From Xinfangfangia pollutisoli (GTDB lineage Bacteria; Pseudomonadota; Alphaproteobacteria; Rhodobacterales; Rhodobacteraceae), in the NCBI RefSeq assembly GCF_020179405.1, contig NZ_JAICBZ010000007.1, positions 18,602 to 82,601 of the forward strand: a stretch of DNA of 64,000 bases. Reading direction: 5' to 3'. The position numbers and the translations under genes were made by a program. Below the pieces are notes generated by a model, which was not told the DNA's origin, did no database searches, and was given only the letters and a program-made list of their open reading frames with translations. Each line of letters starts with the position of its first letter. The first letter of the stretch is position 1. Positions 1-8,992 of the stretch are shown in pieces.

Positions 1-29
1 CAGCGGATTTGCACGAATACCAGCGCCAT
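1..29 (-). CDS. 5' end of a gene running off the left edge
   Basis: Reading the minus strand, an AGGAGG ribosome-binding site (complement of 36-41) is followed seven bases later by ATG (27-29) and nine codons, MALVFVQIR, before the window ends. The gene follows the helicase at 57-1598 after only 27 bases, so it probably shares its transcript. The first residues resemble the start of the short Lrp/AsnC ligand-binding (RAM-domain) proteins common in Rhodobacterales, but nine residues cannot prove this. Confidence 0.4.
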
Positions 30-56
30 TTCGGCCTCCTCTTTGCCTGGGCGAGC

Positions 57-1598
57 CTAGCCCTGCTCGGGCTCCAGCGCCAGAGGGGCCGCCGGGGCCT
101 GGCGCAGATCCTCGACCCCAAGCGGGCGCTTGGGCAGGGCAAGCCGGTTGCGCACCACCCAATGCAGCCGGTGTTCGGCGCGGGTGATCGCCACATAGGC
201 CAGGCGCTTCCACAAGGGCACGCCCGCCTCGGACCGGCCGGCCTGGGCCGCGGCCCAGAGATCGGGGGCAAAGACCTGAACCTCGGGCCATTGGCTGCCT
301 TGCGCCTTGTGGATCGTCACCGCCGCGCCATGCAGGAAGGCCGCGCCCATGGTGGCGGCATGCGGGATGAAGGGTTCCTCTTCCTCGGGCCGTTCGATCT
401 TGATGATCGAGGCGGCCGAAAGCCGCGGGTCTTCGGCGCCGATCACATGCAGCTTGGCGAAGCCGGGTTTCGAGCCGGGGCCGAGATAGATCACCTGCGC
501 GCCCTTGATCAGCCCCCGCGCCTCAAGGTCGATGCGCTTCTTGCGGTGCTTCAGGGGCAGTTCGATCCCGTCGCAGATCAGCGGCTCGCCCGGGATCAGA
601 TCGTCATCCGGCGCGCCCTGGGCGCTGCGGAAGGCGGTGATCAGCTTGATCCGCGTCACATTGCGCCAGACCAGAACCGGGCTGCGCGCCATCAGGTCGG
701 CATCCACCCGTTCGGCCCAGACCACCCGGTCGTCGCGGGCGGCGCGGTCGCGGATCAGCGCCTCGAACGCCTCGAATCCCAGCCGGTCATCGGCCAGGGC
801 ATGGGCCAGATCCAGGATCGGATTGTCCTGGGTCTGGCGGTGGATCCGGTGCAGCACCAGCTTGCGGCTGTCGCCCAGCCGGTCGAAGACCATCTCGCCC
901 GATTGGCCCACCGGCGCCAGCTGCGCCGGATCGCCGAACAGCACCAGCCGCGGAAAGATCTCGCGCAGGTCGTTGAACTGGCGTTCGTCCAGCATCGAGG
1001 CCTCATCGACAAAGCCCACATCCAGCGGCTCGTCGCGCCGCTTCCAGCCGGTGATGAAATCCGACCCCCGCAAGCCCGCCGCCGCCAGCGCGCCCGGAAT
1101 CGAGGGCACCTGGGCATAGAAGGCCTGCGCGCGGTCCAGCGCCTGATCGGTGATCCCCTCGACCCCCAGCCCGTCGACGCTGGGCCGCGGCGCCTGGCCG
1201 GCCAGCCATTCGGCGATCTTCTCATATTGCGGGTCGTAGACGGGGGTATAGAGGATCCGGTGGATCGTGGTCGCCGGCACGCCGCGCAGCCGCAGCACGC
1301 TGGCGGCCTTGTTGGTCGGCGCCAGAATGGCCAGCGTGCGCCGCTCTTTCCGGCGCCGGCCTTCCCAATCGGCCGAGATCACCTCGACCCCGGCCTCTTT
1401 CATCGCCTTGTACAGACCGGCAAGCAGCATGGTCTTGCCCGAGCCGGCCTTGCCCATCACCGCCATCACCATGCTGGGGCCTTCGGCGGCGGGCGACAGA
1501 TCGCCATCGGCAAGATCGATCCCCTGATCCAGGAGACCGGCGGCAAGGCGATCCCAGGCTTCGGCCTGGTCTTCGGACAGGGTCAGGGCATCGGACAT
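57..1598 (-). CDS. RecD-like SF1B ATP-dependent DNA helicase
   Basis: A 513-residue superfamily 1B helicase/AAA protein, probably a 5'-3' helicase in DNA repair or recombination. Motifs appear in the expected order: Walker A GKAGSGKT (about residues 49-56), motif Ia LAPTNKAASVLR, Walker B VDEASML, motif III GDPAQLAPVGQ, TIHKAQGSQW (motif V), and AYVAITRAEHRLHW (motif VI) near the C-terminus. It lacks the N-terminal extension of true RecD and RecD2, so it is closer in size to T4 Dda-like enzymes. ATG at 1596-1598. There is no RecB or RecC neighbour, so it is not part of an exonuclease V complex here. The helicase class is certain; the cellular role is inferred. Confidence 0.85.
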   Translation of the reverse strand: MSDALTLSEDQAEAWDRLAAGLLDQGIDLADGDLSPAAEGPSMVMAVMGKAGSGKTMLLAGLYKAMKEAGVEVISADWEGRRRKERRTLAILAPTNKAASVLRLRGVPATTIHRILYTPVYDPQYEKIAEWLAGQAPRPSVDGLGVEGITDQALDRAQAFYAQVPSIPGALAAAGLRGSDFITGWKRRDEPLDVGFVDEASMLDERQFNDLREIFPRLVLFGDPAQLAPVGQSGEMVFDRLGDSRKLVLHRIHRQTQDNPILDLAHALADDRLGFEAFEALIRDRAARDDRVVWAERVDADLMARSPVLVWRNVTRIKLITAFRSAQGAPDDDLIPGEPLICDGIELPLKHRKKRIDLEARGLIKGAQVIYLGPGSKPGFAKLHVIGAEDPRLSAASIIKIERPEEEEPFIPHAATMGAAFLHGAAVTIHKAQGSQWPEVQVFAPDLWAAAQAGRSEAGVPLWKRLAYVAITRAEHRLHWVVRNRLALPKRPLGVEDLRQAPAAPLALEPEQG

Positions 1599-1647
1599 GG
1601 CGCCACCCTAGCCGCGGGCGCCGGCAAGGGCCAGCGCAGCCGATGAC

Positions 1648-1676
1648 AAAACCCGCCGGCAGGGCAGCCGGCGGGT
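1648..1676 (-). terminator. Rho-independent terminator of ccr
   Basis: A perfect 10-bp stem (1651-1660 with 1667-1676, ACCCGCCGGC/GCCGGCGGGT), a six-base loop, and a short T tract on the minus strand (AAAA at 1648-1651). It lies 21 bases past the ccr stop codon. Confidence 0.8.
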
Positions 1677-1697
1677 CTGATGCCGTGTAGCAGGGGC

Positions 1698-3002
1698 CTA
1701 GCGGCCGCGGCTGGCTTCCAGCGTGTCTTCGAAGGTGCGCAGGCCGGTGCGCGGGGCCTGAACCAGCACCGCCATATTCCCGGGCTTGTGCTTGTTCTTC
1801 CACATCAGCGTATGCGCCGCCGGGATTTCCGCCCAGGGGAAGACCTCGGACATGCAGGGATCAAGCCGGCGTTCGCACATCAGCTTGTTCGCCGCCGCCG
1901 CCTGTTTCAGATGGGCGAAATGGCTGCCCTGCAGGCGCTTCTGATGCATCCACATGTAGCGCACGTCGAAGGTGCAGTTGAAGCCCGAGGTACCGGCGCA
2001 GATCACGACCATGCCGCCCTTCTTGCAGACCAGCGACGAGACCGGGAAGGTCTGCTCGCCGGGATGTTCGAAGACCATGTCGACATTCACATTCTTGCCG
2101 GTGATGTCCCAGATCGCCTTGCCGAACTTGCGCGCTTCCTTCAGCCAGGTGTTGTATTCCTCGGAATTCACCTTGGGCAGCTGGCCCCAGCATTTGAAGT
2201 CATTGCGGTTGATCACGCCCTTGGCGCCCAGAGACAGCACGAAATCGCGCTTGGTCTCGTCGCTGATCACGCCGATCGCATTCGCCCCGGCGGTGACCGC
2301 CAGCTGCACCGCATAGGATCCAAGGCCCCCCGAGGCGCCCCAGATCAGCACGTTCTGCCCGGGCTTCAGGTCATGCGGCGCATGGCCGAACAGCATCCGG
2401 TAGGCGGTGGCCAGCGTCAGCGTGTAGCAGGCAGATTCCTCCCAGGTCAGATGCTTCGGCCGCGGCATCAGCTGCTGGGCCTGCACGCGGGTGAACTGGC
2501 TGAACGAGCCGTCATTGGTCTCATAGCCCCAGATCCGCTGGCTGGGCGAGAACATCGGGTCGCCCCCGTTGCATTCCTCGTCATCGCCATCGTCCTGGTT
2601 GCAATGGATGACGACCTCGTCGCCCACCTTCCAGCGCTTGACCTTGTCGCCCACCGCCCAGACGATGCCCGCGGCATCCGATCCGGCGATGTGGTATTCC
2701 TGCTTGTGGCCGTCGAAGGGGCTGATCGGCACGCCCAGACCGGCCCAGACGCCGTTGTAATTGACCCCCGCGGCCATGACCAGAACCAGGACCTCGTGGC
2801 TGTCCAGCTTCCAGGTCGGCACCACTTCCAGCTGCATCGCCTGTTCCGGCGGGCCATGGCGGTCGCGGCGGATCGCCCAGGCATACATCTTGGCCGGCAC
2901 ATGCCCCAAAGGCGGCATCTCGCCGATCTCGTACAGATCCTTCACCGGAGCGTCATAGGCCATGATCTCACCCGCGCCCCCGATCGCCTTGTCCAAAGCC
3001 AT
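1698..3002 (-). CDS. ccr: crotonyl-CoA carboxylase/reductase
   Basis: A 434-residue MDR-superfamily enzyme that reductively carboxylates crotonyl-CoA to ethylmalonyl-CoA using NADPH and CO2, the defining step of the ethylmalonyl-CoA pathway for acetyl-CoA assimilation. The sequence is almost fully recognisable: an N-terminal MYAWAIRRDRHGPP segment, the acidic insert HCNQDDGDDEECNGGDP typical of Ccr, the nucleotide-binding loop IWGASGGLGSYAVQLA, and the C-terminal GSHFAHLKQAAAANKL. Length matches the family (about 430). It is transcribed away from ecm, with a PlsB-like acyltransferase gene between them. The AT-rich stretch at 3074-3110 is its likely promoter, and a strong terminator follows the stop. 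Confidence 0.97.
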   Translation of the reverse strand: MALDKAIGGAGEIMAYDAPVKDLYEIGEMPPLGHVPAKMYAWAIRRDRHGPPEQAMQLEVVPTWKLDSHEVLVLVMAAGVNYNGVWAGLGVPISPFDGHKQEYHIAGSDAAGIVWAVGDKVKRWKVGDEVVIHCNQDDGDDEECNGGDPMFSPSQRIWGYETNDGSFSQFTRVQAQQLMPRPKHLTWEESACYTLTLATAYRMLFGHAPHDLKPGQNVLIWGASGGLGSYAVQLAVTAGANAIGVISDETKRDFVLSLGAKGVINRNDFKCWGQLPKVNSEEYNTWLKEARKFGKAIWDITGKNVNVDMVFEHPGEQTFPVSSLVCKKGGMVVICAGTSGFNCTFDVRYMWMHQKRLQGSHFAHLKQAAAANKLMCERRLDPCMSEVFPWAEIPAAHTLMWKNKHKPGNMAVLVQAPRTGLRTFEDTLEASRGR

Positions 3003-3073
3003 TGCCGGCTCCCTGCGTTGCCGCGCCGCAGAATCACGGCGCCGATGGGCCCAGAGTTAGAATTGGTCGCGCA

Positions 3074-3110
3074 ACTTTGCAATAGTCATAAACTGTATTT
3101 TTGTAATTTT
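3074..3110 (-). promoter_or_regulatory. AT-rich promoter/operator region of ccr
   Basis: This 37-bp AT-rich patch lies between the acyltransferase stop and the ccr start. It contains two similar octamers, TTTGCAAT (3076-3083) and TTTGTAAT (3100-3107), with starts 24 bp apart. ScfR-family regulators of short-chain acyl-CoA pathways (PccR, RamB) are known to bind TTTGCAAA-like half-sites, so these are candidate operator halves. The spacing differs from the published PccR motif, so the assignment is inference. Confidence 0.45.
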
Positions 3111-4479
3111 ATGTCCGCGGCGCTGCAGCATTCGGGTCGGTTCGCTGCGGCACGGCATTGGCATAGAAGGCCAGAAGCGGCGCCTGCCCCGGCACCGGCT
3201 GCAGATCGGCCGTCACCAGGCCGCGCGCGATCAAGGGCCGCAGCCCTTCCTCCAGCACCCGCTCGATCCCCTGCGGCGGAAGTTTCACCACCGCCCCCGC
3301 CGCGGCCAGATCGCCGGCCAGTGCCGCCACGCGCTGCGCCAGCTCGGCCCGGCTTGAAGCCCCAGCCCCCAGCGCCGCCGCCACCAAAGGCACTGGCAGA
3401 ACCGGGATCACCGCGCCGATCCGCTGCATCAGCCGCGCGCCCAGTGCCTCGACCGGATCGGCGGGCGCCTCGGCCAGAAAGTCGCGCAACGAGATCGGCG
3501 CGCCAAAGCCCACCGCGGCCGTGCCGAAATCGCGCAGCCGGCCGCGCCAGCGCTTCCACAGATAGGCCAGCGCACACCAGGCCACCCAAAGCGGCCGGTT
3601 GCGGAACCGCCCCGTCCCCGATTGCGCCGCCTCGACCAGAACCCGGTCCTCAAGCACCCGGTCATAGGCCAGCCCGACCGGCACGAAGACGACATCGCGC
3701 CCCTCGGGCCGGAAGCCTTCGACGATATAGCTCAGCAGGCCCAGCTTCGGCGCGCCCATCCGCCCGTCCAGCGACAACCCGCCCTCGGGGAACATCGCCT
3801 GGGTCGTGCCCTCTTCGGCCGCCATCTGCACATAGCGCGCCAGAACCTTGCGATAGAGCGCATTGCGGCTTTTGCGCCGGATGAAATAGCCGCCCATCGA
3901 CCGCACCAGCGCCGACAGCGGCCAGACCCGCGCCCATTCGCCCACCGCATAAGACACGGCCGAGCGGTCGGCGACCAGCCAGGTCACCAGCACATAATCC
4001 ATGTTCGAGCGGTGGTTCATCACGAAGACCACGGTCGCGCGCGGGTCGATCCGCGCCAGGGCCGCATCGACCTTGCCCACCCGCACCCGGTACAAAAGCC
4101 GCGCCAGCGCCTTGGCCGCCCTGGTGCCGAAACCGAAATAGACCGTCGCGGAAAAGCCGGGCACGATCTCGCCCGCATAGCGCCGCGCCTCTTCGAAGGC
4201 CACTTCGCCCGGAACCCCGGTTGCGGCCGCATGCTCGGCCGCCGCCTCCATCACCCGCGCGTCATAGGCCAGCCGCGCCACCATGTCGGACCGCTGGGCC
4301 AGCTTGAACAGGTCGATCTTGCGGTCCAGCCGCGCATTCAGCCGCATCAGCGCCCGCTCGGCCCGGCGCCGGAAGAACCAGCGCACCGAGGGGAACAGGA
4401 AATGCGTGGCAAAGCTGATCGCGGCAAAGCCCAGGATCAGTGTCAGAAGCCAGACCGGAACCTCGACTTTGCCGAACAT
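3109..4479 (-). CDS. PlsB-like glycerophosphate/lysophospholipid acyltransferase
   Basis: A 456-residue membrane-associated acyltransferase. A hydrophobic anchor (WLLTLILGFAAISFATHFLF) lies within the first 30 residues. The PlsB/PlsC catalytic block I is NHRSNMDYVL (HX4D), followed by block III MFPEGGLSLDG. The HRSNMDY form resembles PlsB rather than PlsC, though the protein is much shorter than E. coli PlsB (about 800 residues). It probably transfers an acyl chain to glycerol-3-phosphate or a lysophospholipid at the inner membrane. It sits between ecm (divergent) and ccr (same strand, downstream). No carbon-assimilation role is evident, so the position may simply be conserved synteny. Confidence 0.85.
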   Translation of the reverse strand: MFGKVEVPVWLLTLILGFAAISFATHFLFPSVRWFFRRRAERALMRLNARLDRKIDLFKLAQRSDMVARLAYDARVMEAAAEHAAATGVPGEVAFEEARRYAGEIVPGFSATVYFGFGTRAAKALARLLYRVRVGKVDAALARIDPRATVVFVMNHRSNMDYVLVTWLVADRSAVSYAVGEWARVWPLSALVRSMGGYFIRRKSRNALYRKVLARYVQMAAEEGTTQAMFPEGGLSLDGRMGAPKLGLLSYIVEGFRPEGRDVVFVPVGLAYDRVLEDRVLVEAAQSGTGRFRNRPLWVAWCALAYLWKRWRGRLRDFGTAAVGFGAPISLRDFLAEAPADPVEALGARLMQRIGAVIPVLPVPLVAAALGAGASSRAELAQRVAALAGDLAAAGAVVKLPPQGIERVLEEGLRPLIARGLVTADLQPVPGQAPLLAFYANAVPQRTDPNAAAPRT

Positions 4480-4514
4480 CCCGCCAGACTAGCCCATCCC
4501 GGGAAACGGGCAAT

Positions 4515-4570
4515 CCTTCTTCCTCTCTGCAAAAATATCCCACGGGGGTCCGGGGGTGTGAAACCCCCGG
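4515..4570. repeat. intergenic repeat element with hairpin
   Basis: The sequence TTCTTCCTCTCTGCAAAAAT continues into ATCCCACGGGGGTC and a hairpin CCGGGGGT-GTGAA-ACCCCCGG (4550-4570). The same TTCCTCTCTGCAAAAATATC core recurs at 18947-18966, again followed by a CCGGGG-type hairpin. It appears to be a dispersed REP-like element, here between the divergent acyltransferase and ecm genes. Confidence 0.6.
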
Positions 4571-4678
4571 CGATTGCCGCAGCGCAGCGATTGACATTAA
4601 GCGATTCTTTCGCCTATCTCGACCATGACGAAACAATATTGCGCGCAGGCGATTCACCCCGCGACCCGAGGATCCAAG

Positions 4679-6631
4679 ATGACCGACAAGCCCTGGCTCT
4701 TCCGCACCTATGCCGGCCATTCCACCGCCGCCGCCTCGAATGCGCTTTATCGCAACAACCTGTCCAAGGGGCAGACCGGCCTGTCGGTGGCCTTCGACCT
4801 GCCCACCCAGACCGGCTATGACAGCGACGATCCGCGGTCGAAGGGCGAGGTCGGCAAGGTCGGCGTGCCGGTCGGCCATCTGGGCGACATGCGCGCGCTG
4901 TTCGATCAGATTCCGCTGGAACAGATGAACACCTCGATGACGATCAACGCCACCGCCCCCTGGCTTTTGGCGCTGTATATCGCCGTGGCCGAGGAACAGG
5001 GCGCCGATGTCACCAAGCTTCAGGGCACCGTCCAGAACGATATCATCAAGGAATATCTCTCGCGCGGGACCTATATCTGCCCGCCCAAGCCCAGCCTGCG
5101 GCTGATCACCGATGTCGCGGCCTATACCGGCCGCCACCTGCCGAAATGGAACCCGATGAATGTCTGCAGCTACCACCTGCAGGAAGCGGGCGCCACGCCG
5201 GAGCAGGAACTGGCCTTTGCCCTGGCGACGGGCGTGGCCGTGCTGGACGATCTGCGCGCCAAAGTGCCCGCCGACGACTTTCCCGCCATGTGCGGCCGGA
5301 TCTCGTTCTTCGTGAATGCGGGCATCCGCTTCGTGACCGAGATGTGCAAGATGCGCGCCTTCACCGATCTGTGGGACGAAATCCTTGCCACCCGCTACGG
5401 CATCGAAGACGAGAAATTCCGCCGCTTCCGCTATGGGGTGCAGGTCAACTCGCTGGGCCTGACCGAACAGCAGCCCGAAAACAACGTCTACCGCATCCTT
5501 TTGGAAATGCTGGCCGTGACGCTGTCGAAGAACGCCCGCGCCCGCGCCGTGCAGCTGCCGGCCTGGAACGAGGCCCTGGGTCTGCCGCGGCCCTGGGATC
5601 AGCAATGGTCGCTGCGCATGCAGCAGATCCTGGCCTATGAGACCGATCTTCTGGAATATGACGACCTGTTCGACGGCAATCCCGCGATCGAGCGCAAGGT
5701 GGCGGCGCTGAAAGAGGGTGCGCGGGCGGAACTGGCGCAGATCGACGCGATGGGCGGCGCGGTGGCCGCGATCGAGCATATGAAATCCCGCCTGGTCGAG
5801 GCGAATTCCGAACGCCTGGCGCGGATCGAGGCCAAAGAAATCACCGTCGTCGGGGTGAATCGCTTCACCACCACCGAACCCTCGCCGCTGACCACCGGCG
5901 AAGGCGCGATCATGACCGTCGATCCGGCGGCCGAGGCCGATCAGATCGGCCGCCTGCGCGCCTGGCGCGCCGCCCGCGATGCCGCCGCCGTGAGTGCCGC
6001 CCTGGCCGAATTGCGCCGCGCCGCCGATGCGGGGGAAAACATCATGCCCGCCTCGATCGCCGCCGCGAAGGCCGGCGCCACCACCGGCGAATGGGCCTCG
6101 GTGATCCGCGCGGCCTTCGGCGAATACCGCGCGCCGACGGGCGTGTCGAAGAACCCCTCGAACCGCACCGAGGGGCTGGAGCCGATCCGCGAAGCCGTCG
6201 ATCTGGTGTCCACCCGGCTGGGGCGGCGGCTGAAATTCCTGGTCGGCAAGCCCGGGCTTGACGGCCATTCGAACGGCGCCGAGCAGATCGCCGCGCGGGC
6301 CCGCGATTGCGGCATGGACATTCATTACGAAGGCATCCGCCTGACGCCCGAGGAGATCGTCACCGCCGCCGCCGACCAAGAGGCGCATGTGCTGGGCCTG
6401 TCGATCCTGTCGGGCAGCCATCTGCCCTTGATCGCCGATGTGATGGAGCGGATGCGCAGCGCCGGGCTGACGCATGTGCCGGTCGTGGTGGGCGGGATCA
6501 TCCCCGAAGAGGATGCGGTGCAGTTGCGCGCCATGGGCGTGGCCGCCGTCTACACGCCCAAGGATTTTGAACTGAACCGGATCATGATGGACATCGTCGC
6601 CCTGGTCGATCCGGCGGCGGCGGCGGCCTGA
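4679..6631 (+). CDS. ecm: ethylmalonyl-CoA mutase (adenosylcobalamin-dependent)
   Basis: A 650-residue mutase converting (2R)-ethylmalonyl-CoA to (2S)-methylsuccinyl-CoA in the ethylmalonyl-CoA pathway. The N-terminal part is the acyl-CoA mutase barrel (PWLFRTYAGHSTAAASNALY, FDLPTQTGYDSD). The C-terminal part is the B12-binding domain with GLDGHSNG (Asp528, His530), SILSGSH and VVGGIIPEED. A longer frame opens at 4625, but the ATG at 4679 is chosen because GAGG lies seven bases upstream and PWLFRTYAG is the usual beginning of the family. It is larger and single-chain, unlike heterodimeric methylmalonyl-CoA mutases. It works with ccr, encoded divergently 1.7 kb away. Confidence 0.96.
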   Translation: MTDKPWLFRTYAGHSTAAASNALYRNNLSKGQTGLSVAFDLPTQTGYDSDDPRSKGEVGKVGVPVGHLGDMRALFDQIPLEQMNTSMTINATAPWLLALYIAVAEEQGADVTKLQGTVQNDIIKEYLSRGTYICPPKPSLRLITDVAAYTGRHLPKWNPMNVCSYHLQEAGATPEQELAFALATGVAVLDDLRAKVPADDFPAMCGRISFFVNAGIRFVTEMCKMRAFTDLWDEILATRYGIEDEKFRRFRYGVQVNSLGLTEQQPENNVYRILLEMLAVTLSKNARARAVQLPAWNEALGLPRPWDQQWSLRMQQILAYETDLLEYDDLFDGNPAIERKVAALKEGARAELAQIDAMGGAVAAIEHMKSRLVEANSERLARIEAKEITVVGVNRFTTTEPSPLTTGEGAIMTVDPAAEADQIGRLRAWRAARDAAAVSAALAELRRAADAGENIMPASIAAAKAGATTGEWASVIRAAFGEYRAPTGVSKNPSNRTEGLEPIREAVDLVSTRLGRRLKFLVGKPGLDGHSNGAEQIAARARDCGMDIHYEGIRLTPEEIVTAAADQEAHVLGLSILSGSHLPLIADVMERMRSAGLTHVPVVVGGIIPEEDAVQLRAMGVAAVYTPKDFELNRIMMDIVALVDPAAAAA

Positions 6632-6751
6632 CCCCGGGGCATCGGGCGGAAATCCTGCCGCCGGTTTGCGCCAGATCAAGGCACAGGCCGGCGCAGCGCG
6701 GCAAGGTTGCGGGCAAGATCCAATCTTGCAGATCACGCCCGGAGCCCTGCC

Positions 6752-7138
6752 ATGTTCGACCGTTTCAAGACCGTCATCCAACGCTGGTCCCAGATTGCCG
6801 AGATCGAGTCGCTTGCTGAACGCGATCTGGCCGATCTGGGGATGAGCCGCGACCAGCTGATCTCGCTTGTCCGGCTGCCGCAGGATCTGCCGGACCGGGT
6901 CGAGGCGATGGGCGCGCAGCACGGGCTGACCCCCTTGGCGCTGCAGCGCGACGCGCCTACCTGGGTCGAGCTTCTGTCGACCTGCGGCCATTGCGCCCAA
7001 CGCGGCCGCTGCGCCAAGGCGCTGGCACAGGGCGGGGCAGAGGCCCGCGCCGCGCGCGAATTCTGCCCGAATGCGGCGGAATTCCGCGCCCTGGCCCAGC
7101 GGACAATGGCCGAACCGGCGCTGCCGCGCGCCGCCTGA
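6752..7138 (+). CDS. DUF6455-type small cysteine-rich protein
   Basis: A 128-residue cytoplasmic protein of unknown function. The N-terminal third (FKTVIQRWSQIAEIESLAER, then DLADLGMSRDQL) resembles a DUF1127-like helix pair. The C-terminal part carries a cysteine cluster, CGHCAQRGRC and, after a helix, EFCPNA, which could bind zinc or an iron-sulfur cluster. This pattern fits the DUF6455 proteins of Rhodobacterales. The ATG at 6752 is preceded by GGAG with seven-base spacing; an upstream in-frame ATG at 6707 has no clear ribosome-binding site. It follows ecm by 120 bases and may or may not be cotranscribed. Confidence 0.75.
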   Translation: MFDRFKTVIQRWSQIAEIESLAERDLADLGMSRDQLISLVRLPQDLPDRVEAMGAQHGLTPLALQRDAPTWVELLSTCGHCAQRGRCAKALAQGGAEARAAREFCPNAAEFRALAQRTMAEPALPRAA

Positions 7139-7273
7139 CCGGACCACCTGGCCGCTCAACCCACTGACCGGGCGCCCTTAAGTGCCCGGCCTCGGCCATG
7201 CTCGGCCTTTTATCCCCCTTGTGCTGGTGCATGTGCCTGCCGTTAATGGCGCCCGCAAAGCGAGGGGGATCAG

Positions 7274-7975
7274 ATGACGTTTCATATCGGCGCGAAACCG
7301 GGCGAGATCGCCGAGACGGTGCTTCTGCCCGGCGATCCCTACCGGGCCCGCTGGGCGGCGCAGCGCTTTCTGGAAAATCCGGTTCTGGTCAACGAAGTGC
7401 GTGGCATGCTGGGCTATACCGGCACCTGGCGCGGCCAGCGCGTGACGATCCACGGCACCGGCATGGGCATGCCCTCGATGTCGATCTATGCCAATGAGCT
7501 GATCCGCGACCACGGCGCCAAGACGCTGATCCGCATCGGCAGCGCGGGCGCCCTGCAGCCCGATCTGGGCCTGCGCGATGTGGTTCTGGCGATGACCGCC
7601 TCGACCGTCCACACGCCCTCGGCCACGATCTTCCGCGAGCTGAACTTCGCCCCCAGCGCCGATTTCGACCTGCTGGCGCGGGCCAAGGCCGCCGCCGCGG
7701 GCAAGGCGCCGACCCGGGTCGGGATGATCTATTCCTCGGACACGTTCTATGACGAACGCCCCGACCTGTCCGACCAGTTGCGCCGCCATGGCTGTCTGGC
7801 GGTCGAGATGGAGACGGCCGAATTGTATATCCTGGCCGCCCGCCATGGCGCGAAGGCGCTGTCGGTGCTGACGATTTCCGACCATATCCTGACCGGCGAG
7901 GCGCTGCCGGCCGCGGATCGCGAGTCAAGCTTCGCCGATATGGTGGAAATCGCGCTGGGGGCCGCCTTCGGCTGA
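7274..7975 (+). CDS. deoD: purine-nucleoside phosphorylase, DeoD type
   Basis: A 233-residue nucleoside phosphorylase of the hexameric, bacterial DeoD class. It splits purine (deoxy)ribonucleosides with phosphate to give the free base and (deoxy)ribose-1-phosphate. Visible motifs are the phosphate-binding [37 protein letters not shown], the ribose-binding VEMETAELY and the catalytic Asp in [10 protein letters not shown]. Length matches E. coli DeoD (239). GCGAGGGGGATCAG before the ATG supplies the ribosome-binding site. An adenosine kinase gene (11337-12320) nearby also serves purine salvage but is on the other strand. Confidence 0.95.
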   Translation: MTFHIGAKPGEIAETVLLPGDPYRARWAAQRFLENPVLVNEVRGMLGYTGTWRGQRVTIHGTGMGMPSMSIYANELIRDHGAKTLIRIGSAGALQPDLGLRDVVLAMTASTVHTPSATIFRELNFAPSADFDLLARAKAAAAGKAPTRVGMIYSSDTFYDERPDLSDQLRRHGCLAVEMETAELYILAARHGAKALSVLTISDHILTGEALPAADRESSFADMVEIALGAAFG

Positions 7976-8013
7976 CCCGCGGGCGCAAGCGCCCGGGTCT
8001 CGGCGCCCGCCCG

Positions 8014-8892
8014 TCAGACCGCCGCGCCCGGGCGGGCCGCAAGGAAGGCCGCCACCCGCGCGGCCGCGCTGCCTTTGGCCAGCGGGCGGGCCGACCACAG
8101 CCTGAGCCCGGCCGCAAGCGGCAGGGCCAGCGCGAAGGGCGCGACCAGCCGGCCATCGGCCAGATGGCCCGCGACCAGCGGCGCATGGCCCATCAGCACG
8201 CCCGCGCCATTCACCGCCTCTTCCACTGCCAGCGCGTAAAGCGAAAAGACCGGGCCGCGGGCCTGCATCGCCACCCCCGCCGCCGCCAGCCAGCGCGGCC
8301 AATCCTCGGCCCAGCTGGCATCCGACAGGCAGGGCAGATCCGCCAGATCCTGCGGGCGTTTTAGCCGCGCGGCCAGGGCCGGCGCGCAGACCGGCAGGAT
8401 CGCATCCGCCGCCACCAGCTGCCCGCCCGTCTCGGCCGGGAACAGGCTCAGGTCATAGGGCGCGCGTTTCAGGTTGGGCGGCGCCTCCAGCGCGGTGATC
8501 GAGACGGAAATCTCGGGCGCGGCCGCGCGCAGGGCCGGCAGGCGCGGTGACAGCCACAGCTGCGCCACGGCGGGCAGCGTCGCCACATGCACCACTTGCG
8601 GCGCGGCGCGGCCGCGCAACACCGCCTCGGCGCGGGCCAGCGCATCGAAAGCCTCGGTCATGCCGCCCGCCGCGGCCGCGCCCAGCGCGGTCAGCCGCAC
8701 GCCCTTGGACTGGCGCTCGAAAAGCGCCGCCCCCAGCGTTTCCTCCAGCGCCTTGACCTGCGCCGTCACCGCCCCCGGCGTCACCCCCAACTCGGCCGCC
8801 GCCGCGGCAAAGCCGCCCAGCCGCGCCGCGGCCTCAAACGCGCGCAGCGCGGTCAGCGGCAGGGATCGGGGCGGCGGCGGGGCAACGGGCAT
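8014..8892 (-). CDS. LysR-family transcriptional regulator (GcvA-like)
   Basis: A 292-residue LysR regulator. The winged helix-turn-helix fills residues 8-65 (LTALRAFEAAARLGGFAAAA, then ELGVTPGAVTAQVKALEETL). The rest is the substrate-binding-like effector domain. The opening PLTALRAFEAAARLGGF is typical of the GcvA group. The start at 8892 is preferred because a longer frame upstream runs through the divergent promoter. It is divergent from the SHMT-like gene at 8993; the 100-bp gap contains an AT-rich segment (TTTAGATTTTCTGACCCTAG around 8905-8924), the likely shared operator. It probably regulates the SHMT-like/aldo-keto reductase pair. Confidence 0.88.
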   Translation of the reverse strand: MPVAPPPPRSLPLTALRAFEAAARLGGFAAAAAELGVTPGAVTAQVKALEETLGAALFERQSKGVRLTALGAAAAGGMTEAFDALARAEAVLRGRAAPQVVHVATLPAVAQLWLSPRLPALRAAAPEISVSITALEAPPNLKRAPYDLSLFPAETGGQLVAADAILPVCAPALAARLKRPQDLADLPCLSDASWAEDWPRWLAAAGVAMQARGPVFSLYALAVEEAVNGAGVLMGHAPLVAGHLADGRLVAPFALALPLAAGLRLWSARPLAKGSAAARVAAFLAARPGAAV

Positions 8893-8992
8893 GGGCGCAT
8901 CCTGGTTTAGATTTTCTGACCCTAGTTTTCCGAAGAACTGATTTGCGCGCAAGCCCCGCCCCGCCCTAGCCTGCCCGGCGAAGGAGACCGCC

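Noticed and set aside
4262..7159. 965-codon open frame antisense to ecm
   Set aside because: ecm is unmistakable on the plus strand; the antisense product shows no recognisable family.
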